Assembly (NCBI GenBank): GCA_016899975.1
Contig: JACJJN010000018.1
Location: 1-64,000 of the forward strand
Source of the DNA: Lacrimispora saccharolytica
Lineage (GTDB): Bacteria; Bacillota; Clostridia; Lachnospirales; Lachnospiraceae
Length of the DNA: 64,000 bases
Direction: 5' to 3'
A program made the position numbers and the translations under genes. The notes under the pieces are model-generated. The model saw nothing but the letters and a program-made list of their open reading frames with translations, had not been told where the DNA came from and did not search any database. Every line of letters starts with the position of its first letter. Position 1 is the first letter of the stretch. Of the stretch, positions 51,053 through 61,006 are shown one piece after another.

Positions 51053-52075
51053 TTATTTTCTTACCTTAACTTCCATTAAAATATTTTTAAATTCCTGGTT
51101 CAGATCTCCTGACGCCCCCAGATCAAAAACCGGCTCCCCATCTGTTCCGAAGTGTACTCTGTGAATACCGGAACACCGGATATGTCCGTCTATTGTGGTT
51201 TCTCCATGGTATGCGGTCATCAGATTCCCTTCCGGATCCACAAAAAACGAATTATGTCCCGGTCCGTATACTCCGTCTACCGAATAATGAGAAAGTACCG
51301 GTGCCTTTGTCTTTTGCCAGGACTCTGGTTTCAGAAGATCGGCTCCTGACCGTGCTGACAAGATTCCCACCGTATAAGTATACCCATTTGCAGCTCCCCC
51401 AGAATATGCCAGATACACAGTATCATCCGATATAAACGTATACGGTCCTTCATTATTGATGGTGCCCTCCATATTTTCCCACCCGTAAAGCGGTCTTGAC
51501 AGAAGCACAGAATCACTTTTCAGTTTCCAGGGAGCTGTGTCGTCAATTTCTGCAAGATACAGCATGGAGCCGGTATCGGATGGTTTTCCGATGTTTTCCC
51601 TGTATGACCAGATCATATACGACCGCTCCTTATCCTTCAGATAAGTCATATCAAGCGTAATACCTTTCTCGGCAAGCCACTGACCGTCTCTTTTCTGAAT
51701 CCGTCTGGGTTCCTCCCAATCATCTGCATTCAGGATATGTCCATCTGTTTTCAGCCGCATCAGATGGCTCTGCGGTCCCCATATTTCTCCGCTGACCGCA
51801 AACAGAATATACAGCCTTCCTCCAATCACATGAAACTCCGGAGCCCAGAATGTCTGGACAAATCCTTTTTCCTTGTCATAACCCAGGAGCAGATACTGAT
51901 GGCAGCTGTCCTGAAACAATTGTTCCGGCTGCTCCGCTTCCCGCACATAGATTCCAACATCATTCGTATTGTCGTTGGTAGAAATAAAATAATATTTTCC
52001 ATTCCACGGAAAAATCACAGGATCCGCATACTTCTGCACATATCCGGACGCGCCTGCTCCTGTCACTCCCGCCAT
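51053..52075 (-). CDS. Glycoside hydrolase family 43 protein, no signal peptide
   Basis: A 340-residue five-bladed beta-propeller protein resembling beta-xylosidases and alpha-L-arabinofuranosidases. The N-terminal YADPVIFPWNGKYYFISTN supplies the general-base Asp, and WAPEFHVIGGRLYILF, MEGTINNEGPYTF and GPGHNSFFVDPEG are family signatures with the general acid Glu. The sequence starts abruptly (MAGVTGAGASGYVQ) with no signal peptide, so it is cytosolic or lost an upstream part. A repeat with the AGAGCGTGTTTG end and an AAGGCACCTTG inverted repeat occupies the DNA just upstream. Arabinoxylan side-chain release is likely; the exact substrate is not known. Confidence 0.85.
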   Translation of the reverse strand: MAGVTGAGASGYVQKYADPVIFPWNGKYYFISTNDNTNDVGIYVREAEQPEQLFQDSCHQYLLLGYDKEKGFVQTFWAPEFHVIGGRLYILFAVSGEIWGPQSHLMRLKTDGHILNADDWEEPRRIQKRDGQWLAEKGITLDMTYLKDKERSYMIWSYRENIGKPSDTGSMLYLAEIDDTAPWKLKSDSVLLSRPLYGWENMEGTINNEGPYTFISDDTVYLAYSGGAANGYTYTVGILSARSGADLLKPESWQKTKAPVLSHYSVDGVYGPGHNSFFVDPEGNLMTAYHGETTIDGHIRCSGIHRVHFGTDGEPVFDLGASGDLNQEFKNILMEVKVRK

Positions 52076-52166
52076 CCTATGTCTGATTTTTTTATTTTAC
52101 GTTTTTTTGTACCACAAGTTTTATAATCCGCAGATTTATCAGATCTATATTCATATATAGAGAAAC

Positions 52167-52260
52167 AAGGTGCCTTGTCCCGTGTTCCAATTTTTTTATA
52201 CTGCCCGTTTTGACAGTTCTTTTTTTGTCTCTGTAAACAAACACGCTCTAAGGCACCTTG
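52167..52260. repeat. Inverted repeat and palindrome end upstream of GH43
   Basis: CAAGGTGCCTT and AAGGCACCTTG (about 52167-52178 and 52250-52260) flank 70 bases. The right part includes CAAACACGCTCT (52238-52249), an end of the 162-bp palindrome family. Confidence 0.6.
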
Positions 52261-52341
52261 CAATTTTCACTTGTTTCAATCAATGGCTGCGGCAATTACA
52301 TTTGTTCTCCGCTTTTCTTCGAAGCAGCAGCCCTTCTATTT

Positions 52342-53535
52342 TTATTTGTTCAAATATTTTTTCAGTTTTTCTGCTTTGTCCAGCCTTTCCCACGGCAAAT
52401 CCAGATCGTTTCGTCCGAAGTGTCCGTATGCGGCAGTCTGTTTGTAGATCGGGCGGCGCAGATCCAGCATTTTGATGATTCCTGCCGGACGGAGGTCGAA
52501 GTTTTCGCGTACGATTTCTGTCAGTTCGTTGTCGGACAGTTTTCCGGTACCGTAGCTGTCGATCATGATGGAGGTCGGGTGTGCTACACCGATCGCGTAG
52601 GAAAGCTGTACCTCGCATTTATCTGCCAGTCCTGCTGCGACGATGTTTTTTGCAACGTAGCGTGCCGCGTATGCTGCGGAACGGTCTACCTTTGTGCAGT
52701 CTTTTCCGGAGAATGCTCCGCCGCCGTGACGGGCATATCCGCCGTAGCTGTCTACGATAATCTTACGTCCGGTCAGTCCTGCATCGCCGTGCGGTCCGCC
52801 GATGACAAAGCGGCCGGTCGGGTTGATGAAGAACTTGGTATTCTCGTCTACCATTTCTGCCGGAAGGATCGCATCAAACACGTACTTTTTAATGTCTGCA
52901 TGGATCTGCTCCTGTGTCACATCCGGATCATGCTGTGTGGAAAGTACCACCGCATCCAGGCGGATCGGTTTTCCATTTTCGTCGTATTCTACGGTTACCT
53001 GAGTCTTTCCATCTGGACGCAGGTAAGACAGTGTTCCGTCTTTGCGTACTTTTGTCAGCTGGCGTGCCAGTTTGTGTGCCAGCGCGATCGGATACGGCAT
53101 AAATTCTTCGGTCTCGTTGCTTGCATATCCAAACATCATTCCCTGGTCGCCTGCTCCGATGGCATCGATCTCCTCGTCAGACATATTGCTTTCTTTTGCT
53201 TCCAGCGCCTTGTCAACGCCCATCGCAATATCCGGAGACTGTTTGTCCAGTGCAATGACAACCGCACAGGTGTCTGCGTCAAATCCGTATTTTGCACGGT
53301 CGTAACCAATCTCACGAACCGTATCACGGATGATCTGCTGAAAATCTACATGTGCTTTGGAGGTAATCTCTCCCAGAACCATTACATATCCGGTTGTGGT
53401 GCAGGTTTCGCACGCAACACGGCTCATCGGGTCCTGCTCAAGAAGCGCGTCCAGAATCGCATCGGAAATCTGATCGCAGATTTTATCCGGATGTCCTTCA
53501 GTAACAGATTCGGAAGTAAAAAGTCTTTTTTCCAT
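52342..53535 (-). CDS. metK: S-adenosylmethionine synthetase
   Basis: A 397-residue enzyme that makes SAM from methionine and [35 protein letters not shown] and GGHGDAG-type ([20 protein letters not shown]) motifs are complete. It is controlled by the SAM-I riboswitch 100-200 bases upstream. Length is standard. Confidence 0.97.
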   Translation of the reverse strand: MEKRLFTSESVTEGHPDKICDQISDAILDALLEQDPMSRVACETCTTTGYVMVLGEITSKAHVDFQQIIRDTVREIGYDRAKYGFDADTCAVVIALDKQSPDIAMGVDKALEAKESNMSDEEIDAIGAGDQGMMFGYASNETEEFMPYPIALAHKLARQLTKVRKDGTLSYLRPDGKTQVTVEYDENGKPIRLDAVVLSTQHDPDVTQEQIHADIKKYVFDAILPAEMVDENTKFFINPTGRFVIGGPHGDAGLTGRKIIVDSYGGYARHGGGAFSGKDCTKVDRSAAYAARYVAKNIVAAGLADKCEVQLSYAIGVAHPTSIMIDSYGTGKLSDNELTEIVRENFDLRPAGIIKMLDLRRPIYKQTAAYGHFGRNDLDLPWERLDKAEKLKKYLNK

Positions 53536-53591
53536 TCTCTCGTCCTTTCTTTGTTTGTTTGCTTCTCTTCAGAGATTTTTGAAACATATAA

Positions 53592-53617
53592 GAAAAAGCC
53601 CGCAAAAAAGCGGACCT
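53592..53617 (-). terminator. Terminator of the metK riboswitch
   Basis: A GTCCGC/GCGGGC stem with a T loop is followed by TTTTTC. It lies between the aptamer and metK and is the expression-platform terminator. Confidence 0.7.
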
Positions 53618-53639
53618 GACAAACTACTGTTCAAATCCC

Positions 53640-53735
53640 CTTATTGTTCGAAATCTTCGCTCAGGCTGGCACCTTCCCGGATCGGGGGTTGCCGTGGTTT
53701 CACAGATCCTATGTATCTCCGCCACTCTGAATAAG
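53640..53735 (-). ncRNA. SAM-I (S-box) riboswitch
   Basis: The minus-strand sequence has every S-box landmark: P1 (CTTATT with AATAAG), the AGAGTGGCGGAG start, GTGAAACCACGGCAACC, and GGTGCCA. High SAM should favour the terminator downstream and lower metK expression. A promoter TTGACG-17-TACAGT (53780-53808, minus) lies upstream. Confidence 0.9.
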
Positions 53736-53779
53736 AGAAAAGCAAGTATCACTATATAATTAAAAAATGTTCCTTACAT

Positions 53780-53808
53780 ACTGTATAGCAAAAGAGCGTA
53801 TACGTCAA
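53780..53808 (-). promoter_or_regulatory. Promoter of the metK riboswitch transcript
   Basis: Minus strand TTGACG (53803-53808), 17-base spacer, TACAGT (53780-53785), 45-50 bases before the aptamer. The stretch 53809-53950 has no gene that I can support. Confidence 0.5.
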
Positions 53809-53941
53809 GGGGTTTTTTGAAAAAGAACAAGCAACGGACGAAAGCAGCCCGGGGCAGGTGGGCGGTGTGGAGAGTTTTTAGTTTTTCAAATGGTGGAAGG
53901 GTGGTTGGATGCTTGACCATAATCAAAATTTGATTGTGAGC

Positions 53942-53989
53942 AAAAAGAGAAAAAGGAACCGTATGCCTTTTTCGGGCATGCAGTTCCTT
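53942..53989 (-). terminator. Terminator after phosphoketolase
   Basis: AAGGAAC(C/T)G-ATGCC type stem (53953-53967 with 53975-53989) is followed on the minus strand by a T tract. Confidence 0.75.
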
Positions 53990-54033
53990 TTCCGTGTATG
54001 ATTTCCTGTGTAACAAGACAGTTAGCTTTTATT

Positions 54034-54095
54034 TCCGCGGGCAACGAGCCAAGCGGAGGTTCTTGCGTAACAGTTCAGTTGGCTGTACTGTTGCG
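54034..54095. repeat. GCGGGCAACGAGCCAAGCGG repeat joined to GTAACAGTTCAG repeat
   Basis: The 20-mer at about 54038-54057 is identical to that at 30342 in the trxB upstream repeat. It is followed by a GTAACAGTTCAG stem (54065-54095), also seen in variant form at 7192 and 61719. Confidence 0.65.
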
Positions 54096-54098
54096 TTT

Positions 54099-56483
54099 TT
54101 ATGCTTCCGGAAGATGCCACTCCCAGTTGCGTACTTCTTCCAGATCCTGGCCGTATTCTGCAATGTACTGTTTGTGCTCGATGAGTTTGTCGTTCATCTT
54201 CTGGATCAGATGTGCGCCTTTGTTGCCAAGCTGCGGCAGGTGCATGATCACATCTTTTACCAGGTTGAAGCGGTCGATCTCATTCTGTACACGCATATCG
54301 AACGGAGTTGTGATGGTTCCTTCCTCCTGATAGCCATGAACGGACAGGTTGCGGTTGTGACGCTCATAGGTCAGTTCGTGGATCAGGGTCGGATATCCGT
54401 GGAATGCGAAGATGATCGGTTTGTCCTTGGTGAACAGTGCGTCGTATTCGCGGTCGCTCAGTCCGTGCGGATGTTTGTGGTCGGATTCCAGTTTGAACAG
54501 GTCTACCACGTTGATCACGCGGATCTTCAGCTGCGGCATTTCCTCACGCAGGATGGTAACTGCTGCCATAACCTCGAGGGTCGGTGTGTCACCGCAGGCT
54601 GCCAGTACAACGTCCGGCTCTTCTCCGGCGTCGTTGCTTGCCCAATCCCAGATGCTGATACCCTGTGTACAGTGTTTTACCGCCTGCTCCATGGTCAGCC
54701 ACTGGATGCTCGGATGTTTGGATGCAACGATGGCATTGACGTAATTCTTGCTCTTGATGCAGTGATCAAAGCAGGATAACAGACAGTTCGTATCCGGCGG
54801 CAGGTACATGCGTACAACGTCCGCTTTCTTATTGGCAATATGATCCAGGAATCCAGGATCCTGATGGGTAAATCCGTTGTGGTCCTGCTGCCATACATTG
54901 GAAGTCAGGATAAAGTTCAGGGACGCGATCGGCTGTCTCCAGGAAAGCTGGTTGCAGACTTTCAGCCATTTCGCATGCTGTGCTGCCATGGAATCCACGA
55001 TACGGATGAACGCTTCATAGCTTGCGAAGAATCCGTGACGTCCTGTCAGCAGATATCCTTCCAGCCAGCCTTCACACATATGCTCGCTCAGCATACCGTC
55101 CATGATACGTCCGTCTCTCGCCAGACAGTCGTCGTTCTCGATCATGTCTGCGTTCCAGTCACGGTTTGTTGCCTCGAAAGCACGGTACAGACGGTTGGAC
55201 ATGGACTCATCCGGTCCGAAGATACGGAAGTTCTTGTTTTCTTCATTCAGACGGAAAATATCACGTACATATCCGCCCAGCTCGATCATATCCTGCGCTT
55301 TTGTCTTTCCGGCCTCTACCTCGATTCCGTAATCACGGAAATCCGGCAGACGCAGGTCTTTCAGAAGCAGACCGCCGTTTGCATGAGGATTGGCGCCCAT
55401 ACGCGCATTTCCCTTTGGAGTCAGCTCTGCAATCTCCGGTTTCAGACGGCCGTTCTCATCAAACAGCTCTTCCGGACGGTAGCTTTCCAGCCACTCTTTC
55501 AACTGCTCAAGATGTACCGGTTTTTCCATGGACATCGGGACCTGATGTGCACGGAAGGTTCCTTCGATCTGCTGTCCGTCTACTACCTTCGGGCCAGTCC
55601 ATCCCTTCGGTGTGCGCAGAACGATCATCGGCCATACCGGTCTTTCCGGATCGTTGTTTTCTCTTGCGTTTTTCTGGATTGCTTTGATCTCTTCGATCAC
55701 GGTATCCATCGTCTCAGCCATCTTGCGGTGCATGGTCATCGGATCATCGCCTTCTACGAAGTACGGTTTCCATCCACATCCCTTGAAGAAGGATTCCACT
55801 TCCTCATGAGAAATACGTGAGAAGATGGTCGGGTTGCTGATCTTGTATCCGTTCAGGTCCAGGATTGGAAGAACCGCACCATCAGTGATCGGATTCAGGA
55901 ATTTATTGGAATGCCAGGAAGTAGCCAGAGGGCCGGTCTCAGACTCGCCGTCACCAACGACTGTTACAGCAATCAGATCCGGATTGTCAAATACCGCTCC
56001 GAATGCGTGCGCGATGGAATAACCCAGCTCACCGCCCTCATTGATGGATCCCGGTGTTTCCGGCGCACAGTGGCTTGGAACTCCGCATGGGAATGAGAAC
56101 TGCTTGAACATTTTCTTCATTCCTTCGGTATCCTGGCTGATGTTCGGATATACCTCGCTGTAGGATCCTTCCAGATAAGTATTTGCGATCTGGAAGTTTC
56201 CGCCATGTCCCGGACCGGAAATGTAGATCATATCCAGGTCATAACGTTTGATCACGCGGTTGCAGTGTGTCCAGACAAAGTTCTGTCCGGGTACTGTTCC
56301 CCAGTGACCTACGATTTTTTTCTTTACATGATCCATTGTCAGCGGTTCACGCAGCAGCGGATTATCTAACAGATACAGCTGGCCGGCAGACAGATAGTTT
56401 GCAGCGCGCCAGTAAGCATCCATCTTTTGCAGCAGTTCATCAGATAATGGCTGCTTCTCAAGACAAGTTGTTGATTCGCTCAT
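54099..56483 (-). CDS. Xylulose-5-phosphate/fructose-6-phosphate phosphoketolase
   Basis: A 794-residue thiamine-diphosphate enzyme that splits xylulose 5-phosphate (or fructose 6-phosphate) with phosphate into acetyl phosphate and a shorter sugar phosphate. The start is the ATG of [13 protein letters not shown], after AGGAAAGGAG. TPP-binding [20 protein letters not shown], the [11 protein letters not shown] start and [16 protein letters not shown] are conserved. Promoter TTGTTT-17-TATGAT at 56527-56555. The gene gives a pentose route to acetate and ATP. Confidence 0.96.
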   Translation of the reverse strand: MSESTTCLEKQPLSDELLQKMDAYWRAANYLSAGQLYLLDNPLLREPLTMDHVKKKIVGHWGTVPGQNFVWTHCNRVIKRYDLDMIYISGPGHGGNFQIANTYLEGSYSEVYPNISQDTEGMKKMFKQFSFPCGVPSHCAPETPGSINEGGELGYSIAHAFGAVFDNPDLIAVTVVGDGESETGPLATSWHSNKFLNPITDGAVLPILDLNGYKISNPTIFSRISHEEVESFFKGCGWKPYFVEGDDPMTMHRKMAETMDTVIEEIKAIQKNARENNDPERPVWPMIVLRTPKGWTGPKVVDGQQIEGTFRAHQVPMSMEKPVHLEQLKEWLESYRPEELFDENGRLKPEIAELTPKGNARMGANPHANGGLLLKDLRLPDFRDYGIEVEAGKTKAQDMIELGGYVRDIFRLNEENKNFRIFGPDESMSNRLYRAFEATNRDWNADMIENDDCLARDGRIMDGMLSEHMCEGWLEGYLLTGRHGFFASYEAFIRIVDSMAAQHAKWLKVCNQLSWRQPIASLNFILTSNVWQQDHNGFTHQDPGFLDHIANKKADVVRMYLPPDTNCLLSCFDHCIKSKNYVNAIVASKHPSIQWLTMEQAVKHCTQGISIWDWASNDAGEEPDVVLAACGDTPTLEVMAAVTILREEMPQLKIRVINVVDLFKLESDHKHPHGLSDREYDALFTKDKPIIFAFHGYPTLIHELTYERHNRNLSVHGYQEEGTITTPFDMRVQNEIDRFNLVKDVIMHLPQLGNKGAHLIQKMNDKLIEHKQYIAEYGQDLEEVRNWEWHLPEA

Positions 56484-56526
56484 AAGAGACTCCTTTCCTA
56501 TCATTTGTTCGTTTTTTAACAAACTT

Positions 56527-56555
56527 ATCATATAACTTGTCGGGGTTTGAAACAA
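56527..56555 (-). promoter_or_regulatory. Promoter of the phosphoketolase gene
   Basis: Minus strand TTGTTT (56550-56555), 17-base spacer and TATGAT (56527-56532), about 44 bases before the start codon. Confidence 0.6.
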
Positions 56556-56620
56556 CTTGTTTTTTGCTCTTTTTTTACTAATTATTGCGGGAGATGGGTG
56601 AAGACGGACGGCCCGAGAAT

Positions 56621-57673
56621 TTATTGCTGCTCCAGATGATCGAAGTAGTCCTCCAGGCGGGTCATCGTGTCTTCCATTTTTTGTCGGTTCAGGGAATAGA
56701 TGATTTTATTGGCTGAAACGGTGGTATTTACAAGTTTCAGTTCCGTCAGCACAGACATATGGTAAGAGATTGTGGCGGTGGACAGCTTCAGTGCGTCCGC
56801 CAGCTCCCGGTTGATATATTCTTTGTGGGACAAAAGCCTCAGAATCTCCAGTTTATTTCCATCCGCCAATATCTTTCCGTATGCCATCACATCTTCCTTC
56901 TTCATTTTCTGCCGGGGCGTTGACACCGGATGGTACGGGAAGAATGCACCGATGATAAACCAGCTCTGTCCTTGCTGATCTATGAGTCCCCGCATAGAGA
57001 ATGGATCATACAGCAGCATAGTCATTTCCTCTGGTATAATTTCCCCGCTGAGTTGATAGGCACTCTCCCCAGCCATAACTGTTTCGATAGGATTTTTCCT
57101 GTCATACGCCTCAGTTTCCTCCCTGCGGCGCCGGAAAATGTCCTCCAGTTCTTTTTCATGACTTGCAAGGTTTCTGCGCACATGCCGAAGCAGGTCGAAC
57201 ATCTTTTTCTTATGTTCCTGTGGATGAAACAAGGCAGAAAGGAGCTGCCACCGCATTCCGTCTTCCATCTGCAGCGATTTCATATAGTCCGTAAAATCCG
57301 CCAGTTTTTCATCGATGGGCGCTTTCGTATCTTCACATCTCGCATTCAGACGCTCGGAAAGTGTCAGCGTGTCAAAAAACGCCTCTTCTTCCTCCAGTTC
57401 ATCCAGTGCATGAATAACATGGAAACGCCCCAGCAGAGACGCCACACAGGTTCTTGCATTGTCCAGCGGTTTGAAATAGAATTCAATGTTTTCTTTTGAA
57501 AGCCCTTCTACCGCCTCACGCTGGATCTGCGACAGAAGCTCCAGATCCTTCCGGCAGTCTTCCGGAAGCGTATCCGTCTGTAATTCCCTGGCAAGATCGT
57601 ACTCCCCGCCTGCCGCATTGGATAAAACCGCAACACATTCCTGGACATAATTGATTTTTGACTGAAACTTCAT
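56621..57673 (-). CDS. ArsR-type winged-helix regulator with N-terminal DUF5937-like domain
   Basis: A 350-residue regulator. The C-terminal 90 residues are an ArsR-like winged helix ([37 protein letters not shown]). The N-terminal 250 residues are a helical domain as in DUF5937/ArsR fusion proteins and lack obvious metal-binding cysteines. The gene follows the MFS gene by 47 bases in the same operon, and the operators at the operon promoter are good candidates for its binding sites. Confidence 0.87.
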   Translation of the reverse strand: MKFQSKINYVQECVAVLSNAAGGEYDLARELQTDTLPEDCRKDLELLSQIQREAVEGLSKENIEFYFKPLDNARTCVASLLGRFHVIHALDELEEEEAFFDTLTLSERLNARCEDTKAPIDEKLADFTDYMKSLQMEDGMRWQLLSALFHPQEHKKKMFDLLRHVRRNLASHEKELEDIFRRRREETEAYDRKNPIETVMAGESAYQLSGEIIPEEMTMLLYDPFSMRGLIDQQGQSWFIIGAFFPYHPVSTPRQKMKKEDVMAYGKILADGNKLEILRLLSHKEYINRELADALKLSTATISYHMSVLTELKLVNTTVSANKIIYSLNRQKMEDTMTRLEDYFDHLEQQ

Positions 57674-57720
57674 ATTTTTCTACTCCTTCGCATATTAAGT
57701 ATCCGATACATCGTGACTGC

Positions 57721-59016
57721 TCAGACCTCTGAACAGTTACGGATCTCTTTTCCGGTAAACTCTTCCGGCATTGTCTTCTTGCTGAAAAGCCAAAGACATA
57801 CGGCTATTACCAGTATACCACTTATTATAAAGAAAACAGCAATGGAAATAAATCCAACCACGGCGGAAACAAGTACAGATGCCACCGGAGCAGCTACGGC
57901 ACTGGCGCTTCCCATCAGACCGCTCAAGCGTGTCAGGTAACGTTTGTCACATTTTTGAATGACAGAAGCATTCGCAAACGTATTCAGCAGAGCCACGCCT
58001 ATGCCAGTCAAAAAGGTAAGCATTCCTTCCGCAAACAGCACGCCTGCCGGAGATGCGATCCATGTTCCGATGGCTACTGTTCCAAGATAAAGCGCTCCTA
58101 TCATCAGGCTGCTTCCCAAAAGAATTTTCTGTTTCGACAAATACTTGACGATCTTCGGATACAGGAACGCGCCTGCGATCATTCCCAGACTCAAAGACAC
58201 GCCGACTACGGATAAAATCTGCTCACCGCCGTGAAGCACCTCTTTTGCCATAGCCGCCTCCAGACAATTATAAGGCACCAGCAAAGCATTCAGCATCACT
58301 CCAAGGAGGATCAAATATCGCATGGTGTCACTTTCTTTTATCACTTCCACGCCATCGCCCAGTTCATGAAACAGTTTTCTGGCAGAAAACTGTTCTCTGT
58401 CCTGTTTTTTCGTCTCTTTTGTCTTCATGCAGGACAACAATGCCGCCGAGATTACAAAAGTAAGCACATCGACCAGTACCGCTCCGGCATTGCCAAGCGT
58501 ACCGATGATCAGCGCTCCGGCGCCCAGTCCCACCAACTCTGCCGCGCTGCTGCATCCCGACTGATAGGAAACAGCCTCATTATACTGTTCTTTGTCAACA
58601 ATCATCGGGAGGATGCTGCCGCCCGCCGGCTGACGGAAAGCTTCAACCGTGGAAATGAGCAGCGTAAAGATCACCATTTCCACAGGGGCGGGAAGTCCGG
58701 TAAGCAGCCGGAACAAAAGATATCCTACCAACAGTGCCCGCAGGAGGTCAGAGACCACCATAACATTTTTCTTTTTTCTCCGTTCAAGCAGTGCGCCTGC
58801 CACCGGCTGCAGAAATACGGTTGGCAGCCGGTTTGCGGCAAAGACCAAAGCACTGAACGCAGCGCTCCCGGTAAGAGAATAGGTCAGCCATGTAAACACG
58901 ATGGAATCTACAGAATCCCCAAATCGGTTGACGGTATTTGCCAAAACCAGCAATACATAATTTTTGTTCTGAAAAATCCTCTGTTTTTCTGCCTGGCTTA
59001 AATTATTGTTAGACAT
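57721..59016 (-). CDS. MFS efflux transporter (macrolide-efflux-like)
   Basis: A 431-residue membrane protein with 12 predicted helices. NYVLLVLANTVNRFGDSVDS and the GALLERRKKKNVMVVSDLLR loop match the MefA/MFS_3 group. The substrate is unknown. It is followed by the ArsR-type regulator gene and preceded by a promoter flanked by repeats. Confidence 0.9.
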   Translation of the reverse strand: MSNNNLSQAEKQRIFQNKNYVLLVLANTVNRFGDSVDSIVFTWLTYSLTGSAAFSALVFAANRLPTVFLQPVAGALLERRKKKNVMVVSDLLRALLVGYLLFRLLTGLPAPVEMVIFTLLISTVEAFRQPAGGSILPMIVDKEQYNEAVSYQSGCSSAAELVGLGAGALIIGTLGNAGAVLVDVLTFVISAALLSCMKTKETKKQDREQFSARKLFHELGDGVEVIKESDTMRYLILLGVMLNALLVPYNCLEAAMAKEVLHGGEQILSVVGVSLSLGMIAGAFLYPKIVKYLSKQKILLGSSLMIGALYLGTVAIGTWIASPAGVLFAEGMLTFLTGIGVALLNTFANASVIQKCDKRYLTRLSGLMGSASAVAAPVASVLVSAVVGFISIAVFFIISGILVIAVCLWLFSKKTMPEEFTGKEIRNCSEV

Positions 59017-59030
59017 ATTTTATACCTCCT

Positions 59031-59118
59031 GTTAGATTTTTATCTAACAACAATTATAACACAAGTTTAGTATGTGTCAATCAATATGTTAGATTTTTTT
59101 CTAACATAGACATCTAAC
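59031..59118 (-). promoter_or_regulatory. Promoter with paired operators for the MFS-ArsR operon
   Basis: On the minus strand TTGACA (59075-59080), 16 bases and TATAAT (59053-59058) form a near-consensus promoter. Palindromes GTTAGATTTTTATCTAAC (59031-59048) and GTTAGATTTTTTTCTAAC (59088-59105) flank it, with a further half site CATCTAAC at 59111-59118. This is the layout of repressor control, probably by the ArsR-type protein of the operon. Confidence 0.8.
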
Positions 59119-59224
59119 ATCAAAGAGCAAAGAGCTTCTGCATTCAAACAAATGGCTTTTTCAAAGTCGCAGACTCCAGGCGAAAGATTTCAGACGCACT
59201 CTGCCCTTTGACAAAATGAAAAAT

Positions 59225-59267
59225 ACAGTAAAAATATATCTTTTTTCCGCAGATATATCTTTACTGT
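59225..59267 (-). terminator. Terminator after murA
   Basis: An imperfect ACAGTAAA-ATATATCT / AGATATAT-TTTACTGT stem is followed on the minus strand by ATTTTTC. Confidence 0.8.
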
Positions 59268-59367
59268 ACTCTATAAATTCCCTATTCTGTTTCATTCTAT
59301 TGCAGCCATAGCTGTCGCTGTAAAACCAATGCAATCTGTGCCTGCTTTTTCCATCAACCGCAGCGGC

Positions 59368-60669
59368 TTACCCGATCTGCAGCTTGAATTTCTGGATTTC
59401 ACGTTCACTGGAAACTTTCTGGATTTCAGCTCCAAGTCCTCTCAGTTTCCCTTCGAAATCTTCATAGCCTCTCTGGATATAAATAATGTCATCTACAATG
59501 GTAATTCCTTCTGCAGCCAGCCCGGCGATAACCAGTGCGGCTCCGGCTCTCAGATCCGGTGCGGATACGCGGGCTCCGGTGAGTCCGTCCACGCCGTCGA
59601 TGATCGCTGTGTTTCCTTCTACTTTGATGCTCGCTCCCATGCGGGTCAGTTCGTCTGCATATTTGAACCGGTTTTCAAAAATACTCTCGGTCACAATGCT
59701 GGTTCCGTTTGCCAGCGCCAGCGTTACCGCGATCTGCGGCTGCATATCCGTGGGATATCCCGGATATGGCTGGGTCTTCACGTGAGTTCGGCCGAGTCTT
59801 CTGGTTGCGCTCACCCGGATCGCGTCGTCAAACTCTTCCACGTCGCATCCGATTTCTTCCAGCTTTGCTGTCGTTGCTTCCAGATGTTTCGGGATTACGT
59901 TTTTCACCAGTACGTCACCTTTGGTAGCCGCTGCAGCAAACATATAGGTGCCTGCTTCTATCATGTCCGGCACCACAGAATAACTGGTGCTGTGCAGGGT
60001 ATCCACGCCCTTGATCCGGATGACGTCGGTACCTGCTCCCTTGATATTGGCTCCCATGCTGTTCAGGAAGTTGGCGACATCCACGACGTGCGGTTCCTTC
60101 GCTACGTTCTCGATGATGGTATTTCCCTTCGCCATGGCCGCTGCCATCATGATATTGATTGTCGCGCCGACAGATACCACATCCAGGAAGATATGCGCGC
60201 CGCGAAGTTCCGATGCGGACGCGATGATCGCGCCATGCTTGATCTCCACTTTTGCTCCCAGCGCACGGAATCCCTTGATATGCTGATCGATGGGACGGCT
60301 TCCGATATTGCACCCTCCCGGAAGAGGCACTTCCGCTTTCTTATATTTTCCAAGAAGCGCTCCCAGCAGATAATAAGACGCCCGGATTTTCTTGATATAC
60401 TCGTAATCTACACTTAAATCGCCAATGGTAGACGCATTGATGCGCACCGTATGACGGTCCGTTCTATCAATCGTAGCTCCGATCTCAGCGATTGCTTCAA
60501 GAAGCACATTGATATCGCTGACATCCGGAAGGTTTTCAATCACAACTGTTTCATCTGTCATGATCGCTGCTGTAAGGATTGCAAGCGCCGCGTTCTTGGC
60601 TCCCCCAATCTCCACTTCGCCTACAAGAGGATTTCCTCCTCTGATGACATATTGTTCCATTAAGTCCAC
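59368..60669 (-). CDS. murA: UDP-N-acetylglucosamine 1-carboxyvinyltransferase
   Basis: A 433-residue cytosolic enzyme that adds enolpyruvate to UDP-GlcNAc, the first committed step of peptidoglycan synthesis. GGNPLVGEVEIGGAKNAALA and PLPGGCNIGSRPIDQH are family marks; the Cys of GGCNIG is the fosfomycin target. The length is standard. The gene may share a transcript with the small ORF upstream. Confidence 0.96.
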   Translation of the reverse strand: MDLMEQYVIRGGNPLVGEVEIGGAKNAALAILTAAIMTDETVVIENLPDVSDINVLLEAIAEIGATIDRTDRHTVRINASTIGDLSVDYEYIKKIRASYYLLGALLGKYKKAEVPLPGGCNIGSRPIDQHIKGFRALGAKVEIKHGAIIASASELRGAHIFLDVVSVGATINIMMAAAMAKGNTIIENVAKEPHVVDVANFLNSMGANIKGAGTDVIRIKGVDTLHSTSYSVVPDMIEAGTYMFAAAATKGDVLVKNVIPKHLEATTAKLEEIGCDVEEFDDAIRVSATRRLGRTHVKTQPYPGYPTDMQPQIAVTLALANGTSIVTESIFENRFKYADELTRMGASIKVEGNTAIIDGVDGLTGARVSAPDLRAGAALVIAGLAAEGITIVDDIIYIQRGYEDFEGKLRGLGAEIQKVSSEREIQKFKLQIG

Positions 60670-60684
60670 CTCATGATTTTCTTT

Positions 60685-60879
60685 TCATACTTCCGCTTGC
60701 CGCGGAAACTCGATTCCCTTATTTATCTCATCACTGTCCGCTCTGGGATTCTTCATCGATTTTGTCAACACTGTCTTCTCAATTCCAATAAAATTCCCCA
60801 CTCCCCATACCGGAACAGTCCGCTGCTGCATAGACAGCAGCACGTCTCGTATGTTTCTTCTGTATAAACGGTCTTCCAT
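60685..60879 (-). CDS. Uncertain small ORF upstream of murA
   Basis: A 64-residue ORF from an ATG that follows GGAGG by about 11 bases; it stops 15 bases before murA. The sequence (MEDRLYRRNIRDVLLSMQQR and on) is not recognised and has no domain or membrane helix. Spacing makes translation possible, nothing more. The rest of 60898-61006 shows no gene. Confidence 0.25.
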   Translation of the reverse strand: MEDRLYRRNIRDVLLSMQQRTVPVWGVGNFIGIEKTVLTKSMKNPRADSDEINKGIEFPRQAEV

Positions 60880-61006
60880 TGAGAAGAGTTCCTCCAACGG
60901 AACTCTTTGCTTTATCTTAACTCAATTCTAATACTTTGTAAATAAAATTTAAGATTTTGGCCACACTTTCCCTCGGAATCGACCATTGTATCTTCTGAAT
61001 ATTCTG

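Noticed and set aside
53774-54016. 80-residue ORF between phosphoketolase and metK
   Set aside because: It spans the phosphoketolase terminator and the riboswitch promoter region.
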